DNA of 39,014 nucleotides from Obelidium mucronatum (taxonomy: Eukaryota > Chytridiomycota > Chytridiomycetes > Chytridiales > Chytriomycetaceae): contig JAIVFH010000251.1 of NCBI GenBank assembly GCA_025765595.1, positions 1 through 39,014 of the forward strand. The letters are read 5' to 3'. The notes below the pieces were generated by a model, which had not been told where the DNA came from, made no database searches, and saw only the letters and a program-made list of their open reading frames with translations. Below are positions 1-9,529 of the stretch, one piece after another (position 1 is the stretch's first letter; every line of letters starts with the position of its first letter). Made by a program: the position numbers and the translations under genes.

Positions 1-2
1 GA

Positions 3-107
3 TCTGATTCTAATGTGCTCAGGATTCGCCAAGAAAGTGTCGAAGCCACAAGAAAATACTTTGTGATTACTCTTGCCGTTGCCGCAACCTTTGTTGCCGC
101 TCTCGCA
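3..107 (+). pseudogene. C-terminal membrane segment of a probable MFS-type transporter, 5' part cut off by window edge
   Basis: An open frame from base 3 encodes a basic/acidic stretch (IRQESVEATRKYF) followed by a hydrophobic helix (VITLAVAATFVAALA). This resembles the last transmembrane helix of DHA2-type MFS transporters. The frame is interrupted at 107/108 by a minus-strand retroelement. It resumes at 2446 with the same last nine residues and continues in frame, so the two pieces look like one exon split by insertion. The family call rests on helix pattern only and other polytopic proteins are possible; the interruption is seen directly. Confidence 0.4.
81..107 (+). repeat. Left copy of a 27-bp direct repeat flanking the retroelement fragment
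   Basis: The 27 bases beginning GCCGCAACCTTTG are repeated exactly at 2446-2472. In both places they encode the same nine residues in the same frame. They therefore look like a duplicated target segment on either side of the inserted DNA. Confidence 0.75.
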
Positions 108-1433
108 GAATTGGTACCGTTTGCCCTTGAATGTGAATGACGTCAGGTGACGGTGTTCCTCCTTGATATCAAATTGCTGGTACGCTCCCTCCAGGTCGAT
201 TGTCGAGAATACCTTCGAGTCCGTTACGGTTGTTAGGGCGTCCCTGCATGCTGGGAATTCTCTGTTGTAGCTGACCGTCTGGGAATTCAGCGCTCTCACG
301 TCGAGGCATACTCTGATCTTCGGCGGTTGTCCTGCTATGTTCCGTTGGGGTGCAATCAGCGGCGCGTTCCAGTCCGATGCCCCGTCGACTGCTTCGATGC
401 TTCTCTGATCGATCCATGTTTGTATCTGCTTCTCCACTGCTGCCATCCGCGTGAATGGTATCTTGTACTGGCGTATTCGTGATGGTTGCGCTCCTTCCAC
501 CAGATCAATCGTCACTACCGCCCCTGGGATGTTCGTCTTTGCCCATGGTAGGATCTTGGCGTTCTCATCCAGAAACGGCTGGATGTCCTTCATCAGGTTT
601 TCCCGGTTCCGCCGGTCCTCTTCCGTTTCTTTGGTTTCTGGAAATTCCACTGCTGGTGTGGGTTCCGACTCGAACGGTGTGGGTAGTGGTGTGTCACCTA
701 CTGCGGACAGTCCCGTCAGTCCTATGCCTAGATTGGGCATGACATCTGTGCCTAGCGTCAATATTTCGTCCGGGTTGTGCCCTAGGATCACGTTGCAGGT
801 AAATTCCTGACCTTTGTCGTTTGTGGTTTGTCAGATTTGCGGTGTCTGTTGTGTTCGCTTACCGTTGAAGTTCGTGAAGGTCAACAGCTGCGATATAGCC
901 ATGTTCGCTTTCTGCGGCACGTTGTCGAACCCCGTAACGGTCATGGCTGCTGTTGCGATTTTCTTGATCCCGTTCCCTGCTGCCCAAGTCTCGTTCAAGA
1001 TGGTCAATTGGGTGCCTGTGTCGCAGAGGGCCCAGTTGTCGTTCCCGTCAATCAGCACTCTTGTCCTTATGTGGCTACCTAGTCGCATCCCACCGCCCAG
1101 CTTATGGCTCTCGAACTGCTGTATCAGTTGGTCTATTTTCGGGTCCTCTGCCGTTCCGCGTTGCTCGTTGGCTCTTCTCCATTCTTCTTGCGCATAGTAC
1201 TTTGGGTCCAGGTGGCTGTGGCTGTTGCTGGGTCCTCCTTCTGAAGTGTGGACGCCGCTTTCTGCGTCTTGCTTCCTTGCGGCTCTGTTCCAGGTCGGCT
1301 CCTCCCTTGCTTCATCCCAGTTCTTCTGCACCTGGTGCTTTGGGTCCAGCGGGTTGTCGTGCTGCTCCGCCCCTCTCGCTATGCACCCAAGGATTGCGAT
1401 TGCCGCTACAACCGCTCTGGTTCCGAGTCTCAT
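108..1433 (-). pseudogene. Ty3/gypsy-like protease plus N-terminal half of reverse transcriptase, in-frame stop, truncated
   Basis: The first 200 codons include a retropepsin-like motif, ALCDTGTQLTIL, with the catalytic D-T-G. An in-frame TGA lies at 831-833, after which the same frame stays open for 241 codons. These carry classic RT signatures: IRVCLDVRALN, FSTIDLEGAYQQ and FTFKGKRYQF. The active-site YxDD box would lie further on and is absent because the element ends at 108. The stop could be a null mutation, a readthrough site or an error. The frame is also open upstream of the ATG at 1433 as far as a T-rich tract ending TTTGCAG, so that ATG may not be the true start. Confidence 0.65.
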
Positions 1434-1466
1434 TGCTGCGTTCTTGACAGTTTTTCCCTTTTCTGC

Positions 1467-1525
1467 AAAAAAAAAAAAAAAGTTCGGCAGTCTTTATTAA
1501 TATTATTTCGGGGAGGTTTGGTTCG

Positions 1526-1562
<37 letters not shown>
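1467..1562. repeat. A15 tract followed 45 bases later by a T36 tract
   Basis: Fifteen A (1467-1481) and thirty-six T (1527-1562) lie between the gag-like and protease regions. On the minus (coding) strand this reads as a 36-base poly-A, a 45-base spacer, then poly-T ending TTTGCAG, which resembles an intron 3' end. It may mark a junction between two retrotransposed pieces or simple slippage. Confidence 0.8.
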
Positions 1563-1592
1563 CCTACTCCTCCCGCTGGTCTGTCCCATTCC

Positions 1593-2196
1593 TTAGATCG
1601 CGAATGCTACGTACGTTCTGATCCCTACTTCTTTATCTCCCATTTCCGATTCTTCCTTTTGCTGGTTGTCGTTTTCTGTTACCAGGTAGATTTCCTCGAC
1701 GCTGCTACCAAAGTATCTGAGGGATACTGACGGTCCGTTTCCCCTGCGACTTTTCTGCCTGCACTGCTGTGGGAAATGGTTGAACGTGATGTCTTTGTTT
1801 ACCGCGCTCATCTTCTTGCACTGAAGACATTCCTTGACGTGTCCTTTCGTGATGAGCGCTTTCTGGTGCTCCTCGTTTGGGTTAAAACAGTCCCAGACTG
1901 AAGGGCAATTCGAGCGTTGCGATTCGCTGGTTTTTGGTCTAACCACAGACTGAAGGGCAATTCGAGCGTTGCGATTCGCTGGTTTTTGGTCTAACCACAG
2001 ACTGAAGGGGCAGTTCGGGCGTTGCGATGCGTTGGTGTTTTTCATACGCAGACTCTGCATCATGATCCCGCCCTTGCGGCTCCTTGTATTGATCCTCGAT
2101 TTGATTCAGTGATATAATAAAGCTCTTCCTGCCGGTTCGGCGGTACGTTGCGTTGGTCATTTGAGCCCTTTTCGATCTGCCCATCTGTAGGCTCAC
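1593..2196 (-). pseudogene. Gag-like region of the truncated Ty3/gypsy element, split over two frames
   Basis: Two overlapping minus-strand frames (2196-1939 and 2063-1593) share a 52-bp tandem repeat. Because 52 is not a multiple of three, each unit changes frame. The downstream frame contains closely spaced cysteines and histidines (HVKECLQCKK, then NHFPQQC) that could be a degenerate zinc-binding site, but no clean CCHC knuckle is present. Assignment as gag rests mainly on its position between the leader and the protease on the same strand. Confidence 0.35.
1895..2040. repeat. 52-bp tandem repeat, about 2.8 copies
   Basis: Units start at 1895, 1947 and 1999, each with AGACTGAAGGG. The first two are identical; the third is partial and has several substitutions (for example GGGGCAGTTCGGG for GGGCAATTCGAG). 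The array lies in the gag-like part of the element. Confidence 0.9.
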
Positions 2197-2319
2197 AGAG
2201 ACGACTCAGAGGAAAAAATGTGGACTCCAGGGCTTAGGGGGCACGGTGCCTCCGCGGCGGCGCTTATGGCGGCGGCAAGGGCGCCGGCTTGGCAGGTCAT
2301 GAGCACAAGGAGTCCTCTG

Positions 2320-2445
2320 GCAGTCATGGTTTATTTGATTCTTCTTGTCCCTAATCTCCTGCCACGCCGTCTTATTCCCTCCTTCATACTAAGCCCGCTA
2401 ATCCGCCTCCTCCCATCCCACATGTCTAACCCTAAGGTTACGACA
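2320..2445 (-). repeat. 5' leader/LTR-like end of the Ty3 fragment (copy A)
   Basis: The minus strand runs from TGTCGTAAC at 2445 to an AATAAACCATGACTGC block at about 2320. The relic at 32605-32483 matches at both ends and is almost the same length (126 versus 123 bases) but is diverged in the middle. The terminal ATG could open a short frame with a hydrophobic start. Confidence 0.5.
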
Positions 2446-2472
2446 GCCGCAACCTTTGTTGCCGCTCTCGCA
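2446..2472 (+). repeat. Right copy of the 27-bp direct repeat flanking the retroelement fragment
   Basis: An exact match to 81-107 in direct orientation, directly abutting the TGTCGTAAC end of the element at 2445. At 27 bp it is far longer than the 4-6 bp made by LTR-element integrases. Confidence 0.75.
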
Positions 2473-2586
2473 CCTATATATTTATCATCCGTTACAAATG
2501 CATCTGGACATCCCATGGATCATCCTCAATTGGAGATCTGGACTAGGGATGGGTACCTGGTGAAAACCCGGTACCTGCAGGTATGA
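2446..2586 (+). pseudogene. Displaced 3' end of the interrupted transporter-like gene
   Basis: The frame restarts with the duplicated AATFVAALA segment and continues PIYLSSVTNASGHPMDHPQ before a stop at 2584-2586. This is the expected cytosolic or luminal tail after a final membrane helix. From about 2530 the DNA becomes a dispersed ACCTGGT-rich repeat, so the last codons before the stop may not be original. An ATG at 2218 opens the same frame, but everything before 2446 lies in the retroelement and is probably not native to this gene. Confidence 0.35.
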
Positions 2587-2646
2587 GTCATCGGGTTTAC
2601 CTGGTCGACCAAGGGTCAGACCTGGTCTCCCAGGTATGGGTCAGGT

Positions 2647-2650
<4 letters not shown>
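2530..2650 (+). repeat. ACCTGGT-rich dispersed repeat, copy 1
   Basis: Begins CTGGACTAGGGATGGGTACC and contains several ACCTGG/CCAGGT words. A similar sequence occurs in inverted orientation at about 3995-4110 (its complement begins GATTAGGGATGGGGATTGGG). The two copies are only loosely similar, and together they bracket about 1.4 kb. Confidence 0.5.

Positions 2651-2678
<28 letters not shown>
2649..2678 (+). repeat. Uninterrupted tract of 30 G
   Basis: Thirty consecutive G on the plus strand at the end of an ACCTGGT-rich dispersed repeat. Such a tract could fold into G-quadruplexes and is also a common site of sequencing collapse or expansion, so its exact length is uncertain. Confidence 0.85.
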
Positions 2679-2680
<2 letters not shown>

Positions 2681-2689
2681 TGAAGTCTG

Positions 2690-3935
2690 CGTCAACGACA
2701 TGGCAAAGGGACTGCAAACCTAAACGCAAATAAAGCCTATTACATATAAAAGCAAGTATATTTAGTAGTCATGGAATTGTGTCTTTTTTGTGTGGGAGAA
2801 TACTTTATTGTTCTAGAAAACTGACAATTGACAAACACGTACCTCGGAATACAGTCCTCCAACAACTACTAACTCTCCCAAGGAATCGATTTCTTGTCTT
2901 GGCAATCGATTGATATTCCTGCTGAGTATGTCAAATAGACGATGCAAAGACTTGGCAAACAACTTTTGCGATCAGGAATACTCTGGCCCGCCTTGCCATA
3001 ACTAAGCTGCTTTACAGTAAGTTTCGAATATTAGTCTTGGTTTATTAGTTTGACTTGTTTTTATTCAGCTGTTCCCTGCGTGGCATTGTCAAGTTGTCTG
3101 GTTTAGGACTGCCTGCTAAGATGGCAACCACAATACGTAGTTGCCTAATATTTTCTGCTGATGCTCTTACATATATTAATCATTTTACTAATTGCACTAT
3201 TTTTTTTCTTTGTGCTACAGTTCGGAAAAGTCGGTTTTTATTTATTGGTCGTTTCTAGTACATGACAGAAGCGAAACCCCCAGTCCTCCCAATCATGTAA
3301 AAACTGCTTCTATATCATATTAAAATATTTACTAATCACTGCAAGTGTCGGATGGGTCCTGATTCCAGCCAAACATCAAAGTACGAAACCAGCCACGTTA
3401 AAATTCGACCGAGTAAACGACGGGATCTTATAAGGATAAAGACGACGTTCGTTGTTGTTTGGTGAATTTATTGTGTCTGCTCTTTGAGTAATCAATTTCT
3501 TACGTCTACACACTACAGGTATTGTACTTAAGTCCTCAGCTGCTCCCAATATTTTTTCGACAGCATTCTTATGGATTTCGTAAAGTTTGGTTGGGCTGCC
3601 GCTTGTTTTGGTGGAGATGTGGGGTTTTGGTGTACCACTTCACAGACAACATTTGCCAATCAAGCTTTTATTGTCTCTACACCAACAGCATCTCCTCAGA
3701 TAATTGTCATGATTAAATCTGTTAAGTTTCCGTTTTTTATCGATTGAAATAAAGAAGATTTCGACATTATGGTTTCTTACATTCTGCTTAGAAGTTAGAA
3801 TTGACTACAATTTAAATTGTCTTAAATAGATTTAGTTTTGGGATTTAATTTGCTGCTGGGTCTTCTAATCAAGGCAGTTATTAGAAGCTATATGTTTAAC
3901 TTAAATCAACAAGTGTTAATAGTATATTCTCCATG
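2690..3935. other. Region without a confidently recognised gene, upstream of the GPCR-like exons
   Basis: AT-rich DNA with only short open frames (3055-3258 and 3522-3716 plus). Some hydrophobic stretches could be eroded upstream exons of the GPCR-like gene at 4132, for example a frame opening near 3570 with FGWAAACFGGDVGFWC. None joins the downstream exons through convincing splice sites. Confidence 0.35.
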
Positions 3936-4110
3936 CGCGACTCAAAAACCATGACGGTTCCTGGTTCGATCCCCGCCAGAGTCAACTTTTTTTACATATC
4001 AGGTTTGGGTCCAGGTTTGACCCAAAACAAAACCTGGTACGGTCACATGACCAGGTTTACCTGGTACCAAAACCAGATCAGGTGCCCAATCCCCATCCCT
4101 AATCTGGACG
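3935..4110 (+). repeat. SINE-like unit: tRNA-like B box, T7 tract, then ACCTGGT-rich body (inverted copy 2)
   Basis: GGTTCGATCC at about 3963-3972 is a perfect RNA polymerase III B-box consensus (GGTTCRANNCC). It is followed after about 15 bases by a run of seven T, the usual pol III terminator. The T-arm stem pairs poorly and no matching 5' acceptor strand is visible, so this is not an intact tRNA gene. The body that follows matches the repeat at 2530-2650 in inverse. A tRNA-derived SINE or tRNA relic is the best reading. Confidence 0.4.
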
Positions 4111-4131
4111 GTTTTGGCCACTCTTAATCAG

Positions 4132-4660
4132 GCAATCACTGGAATTACAACAGCCTGGCTATATATCCGCACTTATTTCTACGCTAAAAAAGCATTGGCT
4201 ATGCTTCCACCTGAAAAAGAAGCTCTGAGGATCAAGGCTGTATGTATATGGGATAACGGTTTTCTGTTCTGAACACATAAAAATTATTTCATAGCAACGT
4301 AAAGTCATGATGTACTGCGCACTCATGGCTTCGACTTTGGTCATCTTTCTACTTCCCGCAGCTTTTTTGGGCTCAATTTATGACGATGAAGCACAGCGAA
4401 CCATCATAATGGCCATGATTGCTCTGGATGGAATCATCAACCCACTGTTAATTATATTCTTTATGCCAAATATCCGCCGATCACTGTTGTCCTTTGGAAA
4501 AAGAGCGTCAGACATTGGAATTCCGTTTCAAAGAAATGACGTCACGAGTCCCGAAGTTGAAAACGAGACAGAGCGCTTGGGAGTTACGGAATGTAATGCA
4601 CCAGCCATAAATCCATCAAGCCAAGGTTTTGTGGTATTGAGAGTACAAGAGGGTGGATAA
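4132..4660 (+). CDS. 3' exons of a rhodopsin-like (7TM) receptor-type membrane protein
   Basis: Two exons join cleanly: 4132-4239 and 4295-4660, with donor GTATGT and acceptor TTTCATAG. The product covers what looks like TM5 (ITTAWLYIRTYFYAKKAL), a basic third cytoplasmic loop (IKAQRKVMMY), TM6 with a central proline (VIFLLPAAFLG) and TM7. TM7 carries an NP..IIFF signature followed by basic residues (NPLLIIFFMPNIRRSL), like the NPxxY/helix-8 region of receptors. A cytosolic tail of about 55 residues follows. TM1-4 are not found; the upstream DNA holds a SINE-like repeat, either in an intron or as a disruption. Ligand and G protein are unknown. Confidence 0.5.
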
Positions 4661-4746
4661 TCTTGTTTAATAAGATAATAAAACTCGCTGAGTAATTGTG
4701 TTATTGTGAGCTTAAGCTGGATCAATATTGGACACAGCTCTTGCCC

Positions 4747-5834
4747 TTATTCTTCAAACGATTCTAGCTTGGTCTCGACTGATACAACTACACAATCAGC
4801 AGCTTTCTCTGGGTTTGTACCATTATAAGCCCCAACCCTTCCTCCCTCGAGAACTGCCGCCTGCAAGGCCACATCAGTATGTTCCCCATCCTCTCCAACG
4901 ACGCCTTCAACATCATCAAAAACTGAGAGCACAAATCCATGTCTCAGACATGGCAACACATACAAGAACTCTGGCGTAACACTCCACATATACCAAACCC
5001 ACTCCTCCTTCAACTCTTGTGGGTTCCAATTCCGGTATGTGATGTATCCCAATTTCACCATCATCAGCGCAGACTGCCCACAAACAATCCACATCATTTT
5101 CCGCATTCGGGTTACATATTCAGTTGGGATATGCTTCTTGCGTGTGATGGCAATCGCGTTCCGGATCGCCGCAACAAACGTATAGATGGTAATCAGAAAG
5201 AGTCCATTGAATCCAACTTCTCGGAGAATCAAGTCTGTCGCGTAGTCTTTTGCGTTGGCGCCGAATGGTTTGTTCATGGTGAAATCAATTACAAAAGCTG
5301 TGAGCGATATGCCAAATGTAAGGAATAGGAATATAATAAGGATTCTGAGGCGGATATAGGTGCGATGGCTCAGTTCGTAGATGAGAGTGGACCTGTGTAA
5401 AGTTTTGAGTGTCAAAGAAAACAGGAAGGATCTAAGACAGCAGCGACAATAGAAAGAAAGTGCCAAGAAATAATTCCTTACGATTCAGCGATATTCAAAG
5501 TCAACGCTTCAGCAAGCGGCATAAATCCAATTGAGAGTACAATCTGTGTATGTTTGTACGTGTCGAGATTTTCCCCGTTATTACCATGCAAAACATGGCC
5601 ACGCATGCCAAAAGCAGTAAGCCGAAAAAGACACCAGAGAAAAAGGTAAATGTATACTGCTTTGGTGTGTTTTATATTTGCAAAGAAGAAACCGTTTCTG
5701 AGAACTGCAATGGTTGTGATGACAGTGAGTCCCATATACGTGTAGGCGGCGGACTCTGAGTCCCATGATGCCAGATGTGGCCAGTTTGGTATGTAACCAG
5801 GTGGAAACTTTGGGTGTGGTGTTGTAGAGCCCAT
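4747..5834 (-). CDS. Multi-pass (about 7 TM) membrane protein, paralogue 1
   Basis: Two exons, 5834-5482 and 5392-4747, joined through an 89-bp intron with donor GTAAGG and acceptor ACACAG, give 332 residues. The amino terminus is short and polar with PPGYIPNWPHLASWDS, then come several hydrophobic helices (YTYMGLTVITTIAVL, AVYIYLFLWCLFRLTAFG, IFLFLTFGISLTAFVI, LFLITIYTFVAAI, and others) and a soluble acidic tail of about 60 residues. Its architecture is that of fungal 7-TM proteins of unknown function, related in style to RTA1-like or DUF7702 families; I do not recognise the family firmly. A close relative sits at 11217-12198 with the same intron position. Confidence 0.7.
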
Positions 5835-6290
5835 TCAAGCTTGTGTATATTCAACGTGGACGTGTTTGCTGAAAAGCCTGGAGCACAATGGATACAGGGA
5901 GATAAGACTACTTATTTCGCGAAATGATTGGAAAATCACCCTTTCCTTTCATTTGTAAGAAAGTCCATTTGTCAGATGATTAAATGAAAATTGAAAAACA
6001 CGCACATGGGTAACTGGCCTGCAACAGGTCCAGAGCATCATCCTTCGGATTTTGGAATATAGTTATTAAGTAATGTGATCTTCTGTGATCACTGATATAA
6101 AGCTTAGTACAGAGTGACATATGAAAGATTACTTTCTTTTGACGCGTTTTATTTAAAAAAGGCAGGTCGAATAAGCAAGTATAAGTTATAACGAAGCGAT
6201 TAGATGCTCTAACGATCAAAATGCAGAAGTCACAACCCCGACAGCTGAGTAGCTCCACGAGTTTACAACCCCTTATCATTTGTTCCAAAA
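5835..6290. other. Divergent intergenic region between the 7TM gene and APP1
   Basis: 456 bases upstream of both genes. A minus-strand frame at 5980-6288 shows no family signature. The region is presumably a shared promoter; no repeated operator or other site is evident. Confidence 0.5.
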
Positions 6291-7647
6291 ATGCTCACAT
6301 CCTTGACACCATCCACTGAACCCGATCAAATCCACCCAACTTCTCTTTCGCCCGAACCATCAACACCGCCAACAGCTGTTTCACCAGCAGAAGTGACAGC
6401 AGATACGCAATGCCGCCTCTCGCTCTTTCCAACTGCAGCCTACTGGATCTCGAACGAGGACCAATCAAAAACGCTGGTTGTCCCAGTAAAGGGCTGGGCA
6501 CACGTGTCACACAACAAGTCTCTTAGTCGCTATTTGCTGCTTGGCCTCGGAAAGCGGCTGTTGAGTCCAATTCGAAGCGACAGAAGCGTGGAAAGCGATC
6601 AAGCTTATGAGGAACGCATGGGTGCATTTCTCGATGGAGCTCTGACTGAACAGAAGAGTGTACGAGTTGTTGTTCGAGGACTTAGACGAAGAGGCGGGGC
6701 GAGTGAGTACACCGATGGAACCTGCGTGCAAGACCTGGAGGGGTTGTGCGTCGATGGTGTGGAGGTGTGGCCTGTTCTGCTAGCGAATGGCTTGTTCAGC
6801 GATGTGATCAAGATTGAAGAAAGTGTGATTAAGAAATGGCAAGAGCTGGGCGATGAGACTGTTTACTTCTGGGACCAGTTGGAAGTCATTGCTTACAAGT
6901 CAAAAGGTAACTTAACTTCAACAAGCAACCACCTTCAATTGAACTTAAGATTTAAGGAAACCAAGCTGGAGTCAATGCCGTAACCACAGCCACGATTGTT
7001 TCCCAAGATGGTATTTCAATCATCACAGACCTGGACGACACAATCAAGGATTCCGATGTTTACAAGGGCGCAACTGCCGCTCTCAATAATGCGTTTTTCG
7101 TTCCCGATGCTGCTGCAATCCATGGAATGGCCGAGCTGTACAAATTGTTTTACACCAACTCGAAGGCTGCTTTCCATTATGTGTCGGCTTCACCCTTCCA
7201 GCTGCTTGATATGATTTCGAAATTTTTGAATGACGGGGATTTTCCTTCTGGCTCTATTACCCTGCGGGATGTTTGGTCGCAACGGTCGCGACGGGCTTAT
7301 AAAGATGAGATTGTCAAGGATTTATTTTCGGTAAGCGTTTTTGTTGGGTTACAATCCCATCCAGAAAGCTGAATATCCTTTCTTGAACTGTTTTATTACA
7401 GAAATACCCAAACAGGAGATTCGTTTTAATCGGAGACGCAGGAGAAAAGGATGCCGAGATTTACGCTCGAGTATACTCTCAATACCCAGACCGTGTTGTG
7501 AAAATATTGATTAGAGATGTGAGTGATGGGAAAGATGCAGAAAAGCTCAAGATTGTACATGATGCGTTGGCCAATGTTCCATCGGAAATTCATATAGTGT
7601 TTTCGGATCCATTTACCCTTCATTCATTGGTGAATTCATTGAATTAA
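6291..7647 (+). CDS. APP1-type phosphatidate phosphatase (App1 catalytic domain protein)
   Basis: Three exons (6291-6906, 6957-7330, 7402-7647) splice to 411 residues with GT-AG introns of 50 and 71 bp. The start follows directly from the first in-frame ATG. The N-terminal half is Ser/Thr/Pro-rich, then a beta-rich domain. The C-terminal half is the App1 catalytic domain, with the HAD-like nucleophile motif ITDLDDTIKDSDV (DxDxT), then FHYVSASPFQL, FPSGSITLRDVW and FVLIGDAGEKDAEIYAR with IRDV. The yeast homologue dephosphorylates phosphatidic acid to diacylglycerol at actin patches and endocytic membranes. All key acidic residues visible in the motif are present. No frame breaks. Confidence 0.9.
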
Positions 7648-7889
7648 AAGCTGCATCGCAATGAAGTTAAACGTTTGGTGTCATGGTCTATGTATAAGTT
7701 TCCATTATTCACCACCGGATTCGCTATGACGAATAGCATGACAAATTTCAAGTAATCATCAATCAACAGCCACTGCGGACGAACCCTAATTTGATCCTTT
7801 TTTTGAGGCGGGCCATCCAGCCACACAATCAAAAACACCTTAAAGACCTCCACGCAAACGGTTACACTACCAAAAAGTTAAAACACACA
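7648..7889. other. Intergenic region
   Basis: Short AT-rich spacer between the APP1 stop and the next start. A minus-strand frame across it (7644-7853) is judged spurious. Confidence 0.5.
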
Positions 7890-8955
7890 ATGTCTGTATC
7901 CAACTTCCCACCACAGTTCGTTGTTTCTGCAGCCTGCCAGTTCTCCCTTGACGCTTTGATCACTGTGAGAAAGGCGTGCGACACCAACGGAAACGGAAAT
8001 ACCACCATTGTCAACAGCTGCCTTTGCGATACTTTGGGTCAGTCTTTTATCTACACATGGCATCCGTAACTTAAATATACTTTTGTTTAGATCCTGAATC
8101 AACACTTGCATACTGTAACTTTGATTACAACAAGAGAGAGCGCTGGGCTTCCGACCACACACAAGCAGTTGCTAGTCGATTGGATGCCTGCCAGTAAGCA
8201 CTATCAAATTGATTCTGAAATGTCGTCCTCATAAACCATTGAACTGTTGCAGACAAGTCAACAAACCTGTCGTTCCCCATAAAACCGTTATTGCCCTCCC
8301 ACAAGGAGTGCCAAACCCTCTAGCCCTCCCTTTGTTCTTCTCTGGATACTTCCACGACACAACCTGCAACCCAACAAACGCCTACGCCTACTCCCTCAAG
8401 GCGTTGCCCGGCTGCTACAACTGGAACGGCGACTGTCTTTTAATCGGCGGAAAAGCAAACAACCGATCACGGAATCAATCAATGCGTCAAGGAAGACTTC
8501 AACTTCAGCCAAGAAATCACCACTCGTTTCGGTCAAAGCGGTGGCGTGGAATACGTCTTGTACCAGTCTTTCGAAACTGCTGGTTGTACTGGAACTGCTG
8601 CCAGCTATTTTGCCATCGCCCTTGGCAAGTCGCTGACGTCTTTGAATCTCGATGCTGTTGATGGATGGAAGCCTGATGGAAACCAGATTAATCGTGGCGC
8701 GGACAAGATTTCTTTGGTCGACAGAAGTGGAAACACGTTCAAGACTGTTGCCTTCGGTGAATGTGTTTCGTCTGCTGCTGGTTCTTACATTTTTGCGGCT
8801 TCTGGTGGATCTGCTGCGACTGCCACTAGCTACTGGAACTGCTGTAAAGACCACTGCTTCTGCTCAAGCTGACTACCACGCGCGTTTATTCTGCGGCCAC
8901 CTCTGTGGCAGCTGGTGGCATCTTCATTGCCGTGCTTTCTGCCCTCACTCTCTAA
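7890..8955 (+). CDS. Cysteine-containing surface protein with hydrophobic C-terminus (GPI-like); needs about three frame corrections
   Basis: Exons 7890-8037, 8091-8193 and 8253 onward join by clean GT-AG introns (53 and 59 bp). The product has scattered cysteines (SCLCDTL, DACQQ, CNPTNAY, GCYNWNGDC, INQCVKE, TAGCTG) but no repeat family I recognise. It ends in an Ala/Thr/Ser-rich stretch and a hydrophobic tail, AAGGIFIAVLSALTL, typical of a GPI-anchor signal. Continuity requires removing one base near 8450 (in GGCGGAAAAGC), one near 8833 and one near 8876. No strong signal peptide is visible after the chosen ATG (an earlier ATT-frame extension adds only basic residues), so the true 5' end may lie upstream. 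A polyadenylation-like AATAAAAG follows at about 9028. Confidence 0.5.
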
Positions 8956-9529
8956 GACATTACTCTGATTGCTTCCGAATCATCTTTTTGCATCTCTTTG
9001 AAAAAAACCGTTATGTGCTTTGTTGAAAATAAAAGATAAAGGCATTAAAACCTGCTTTGTTTTTCCATTACCAGCCTGGATACACATCAGACTGATTCGA
9101 GCGACACTAAATACTAAATAAAGAGTACCATCACAATCATTCATGGGCGTGTCAGAGTCCTTGATGTGTTATTTCTGATATTTTTGGGATATTTTCTCTC
9201 AGTCGAAAAAAGGAAAAAGAGTGAGTAGACCAACGATCTGTCCCTCAACTCCCGCAACCAACCAGCTCCAGCTCAAGGCCTCAGATTTTACACTGGAGAT
9301 TCGAGCTGATTTGCAATCAGAGATCGTGGTTCAGACGTCTAGAAGGGGTTAATAGTTCCAACTCAGTTTGCTCTCGACCGGACGAAACCCATCAATCAGC
9401 GCAATAATACAAACTATTCGATTTAATTTGCGATACGAAATCAGGCGTACTGCCAATGGGCGTGGATAACAACAACTTCAACCCACAAAACAACGCTTCA
9501 AAAACTAACTCCAAATCAATCACAATCAG
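8956..9529. other. Intergenic region plus probable 5' non-coding exon/intron of the ATP synthase subunit k gene
   Basis: Contains an AATAAAAG polyadenylation-like site near 9028. The segment before 9529 ends as an intron: AAACTAACTCC (branch site CTAAC) about 20 bases before the acceptor CAATCAG. The ATG at 9456 is out of frame with the downstream exon. Confidence 0.5.

Larger units (their letters stand above)
108..2445 (-). mobile_element. 3'-truncated Ty3/gypsy-like retroelement: leader, gag, protease, first half of RT
   Basis: Read on the minus strand the fragment starts at 2445 with TGTCGTAAC, an LTR or leader-like end. It then has a gag-like region (about 2196-1593), a retropepsin-like region (1433-831) and an RT amino-terminal half ending abruptly at 108. 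RNase H, integrase and any 3' LTR are missing. A second copy of the first ~125 bases lies at 32483-32605. Long T/A tracts interrupt the middle. The fragment sits inside a transporter-like gene between 27-bp direct repeats. The order gag-PR-RT and the RT motifs support Ty3/gypsy; truncation at both a coding motif and the repeat edge suggests capture of a partial cDNA. Confidence 0.7.

Noticed and set aside
831..1500. Plus-strand frames of 80-160 residues across the retroelement
   Set aside because: They are antisense to the protease/RT frame, Ser/Cys-rich in the way expected of shadow frames, and carry no family motifs.
1895..2040. CRISPR-like array
   Set aside because: Units are contiguous 52-bp tandem repeats without spacers, in a eukaryotic retroelement.
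2426..2445. Interstitial telomere repeat (TTAGGGTTAG on the minus strand)
   Set aside because: Only about one and a half units, repeated at 32590 as part of a conserved ~125-bp element end, so it belongs to that element.
3944..4000. An intact tRNA gene at the B box
   Set aside because: The T-stem has mismatches at two of five pairs and no complementary 5' acceptor or D-arm A box is visible within 90 bases upstream.
7791..7889. Upstream ATT-initiated extension of the surface protein
   Set aside because: It needs a non-ATG start and adds a basic, non-signal-like stretch; the ATG at 7890 is simpler, though the true 5' end remains uncertain.
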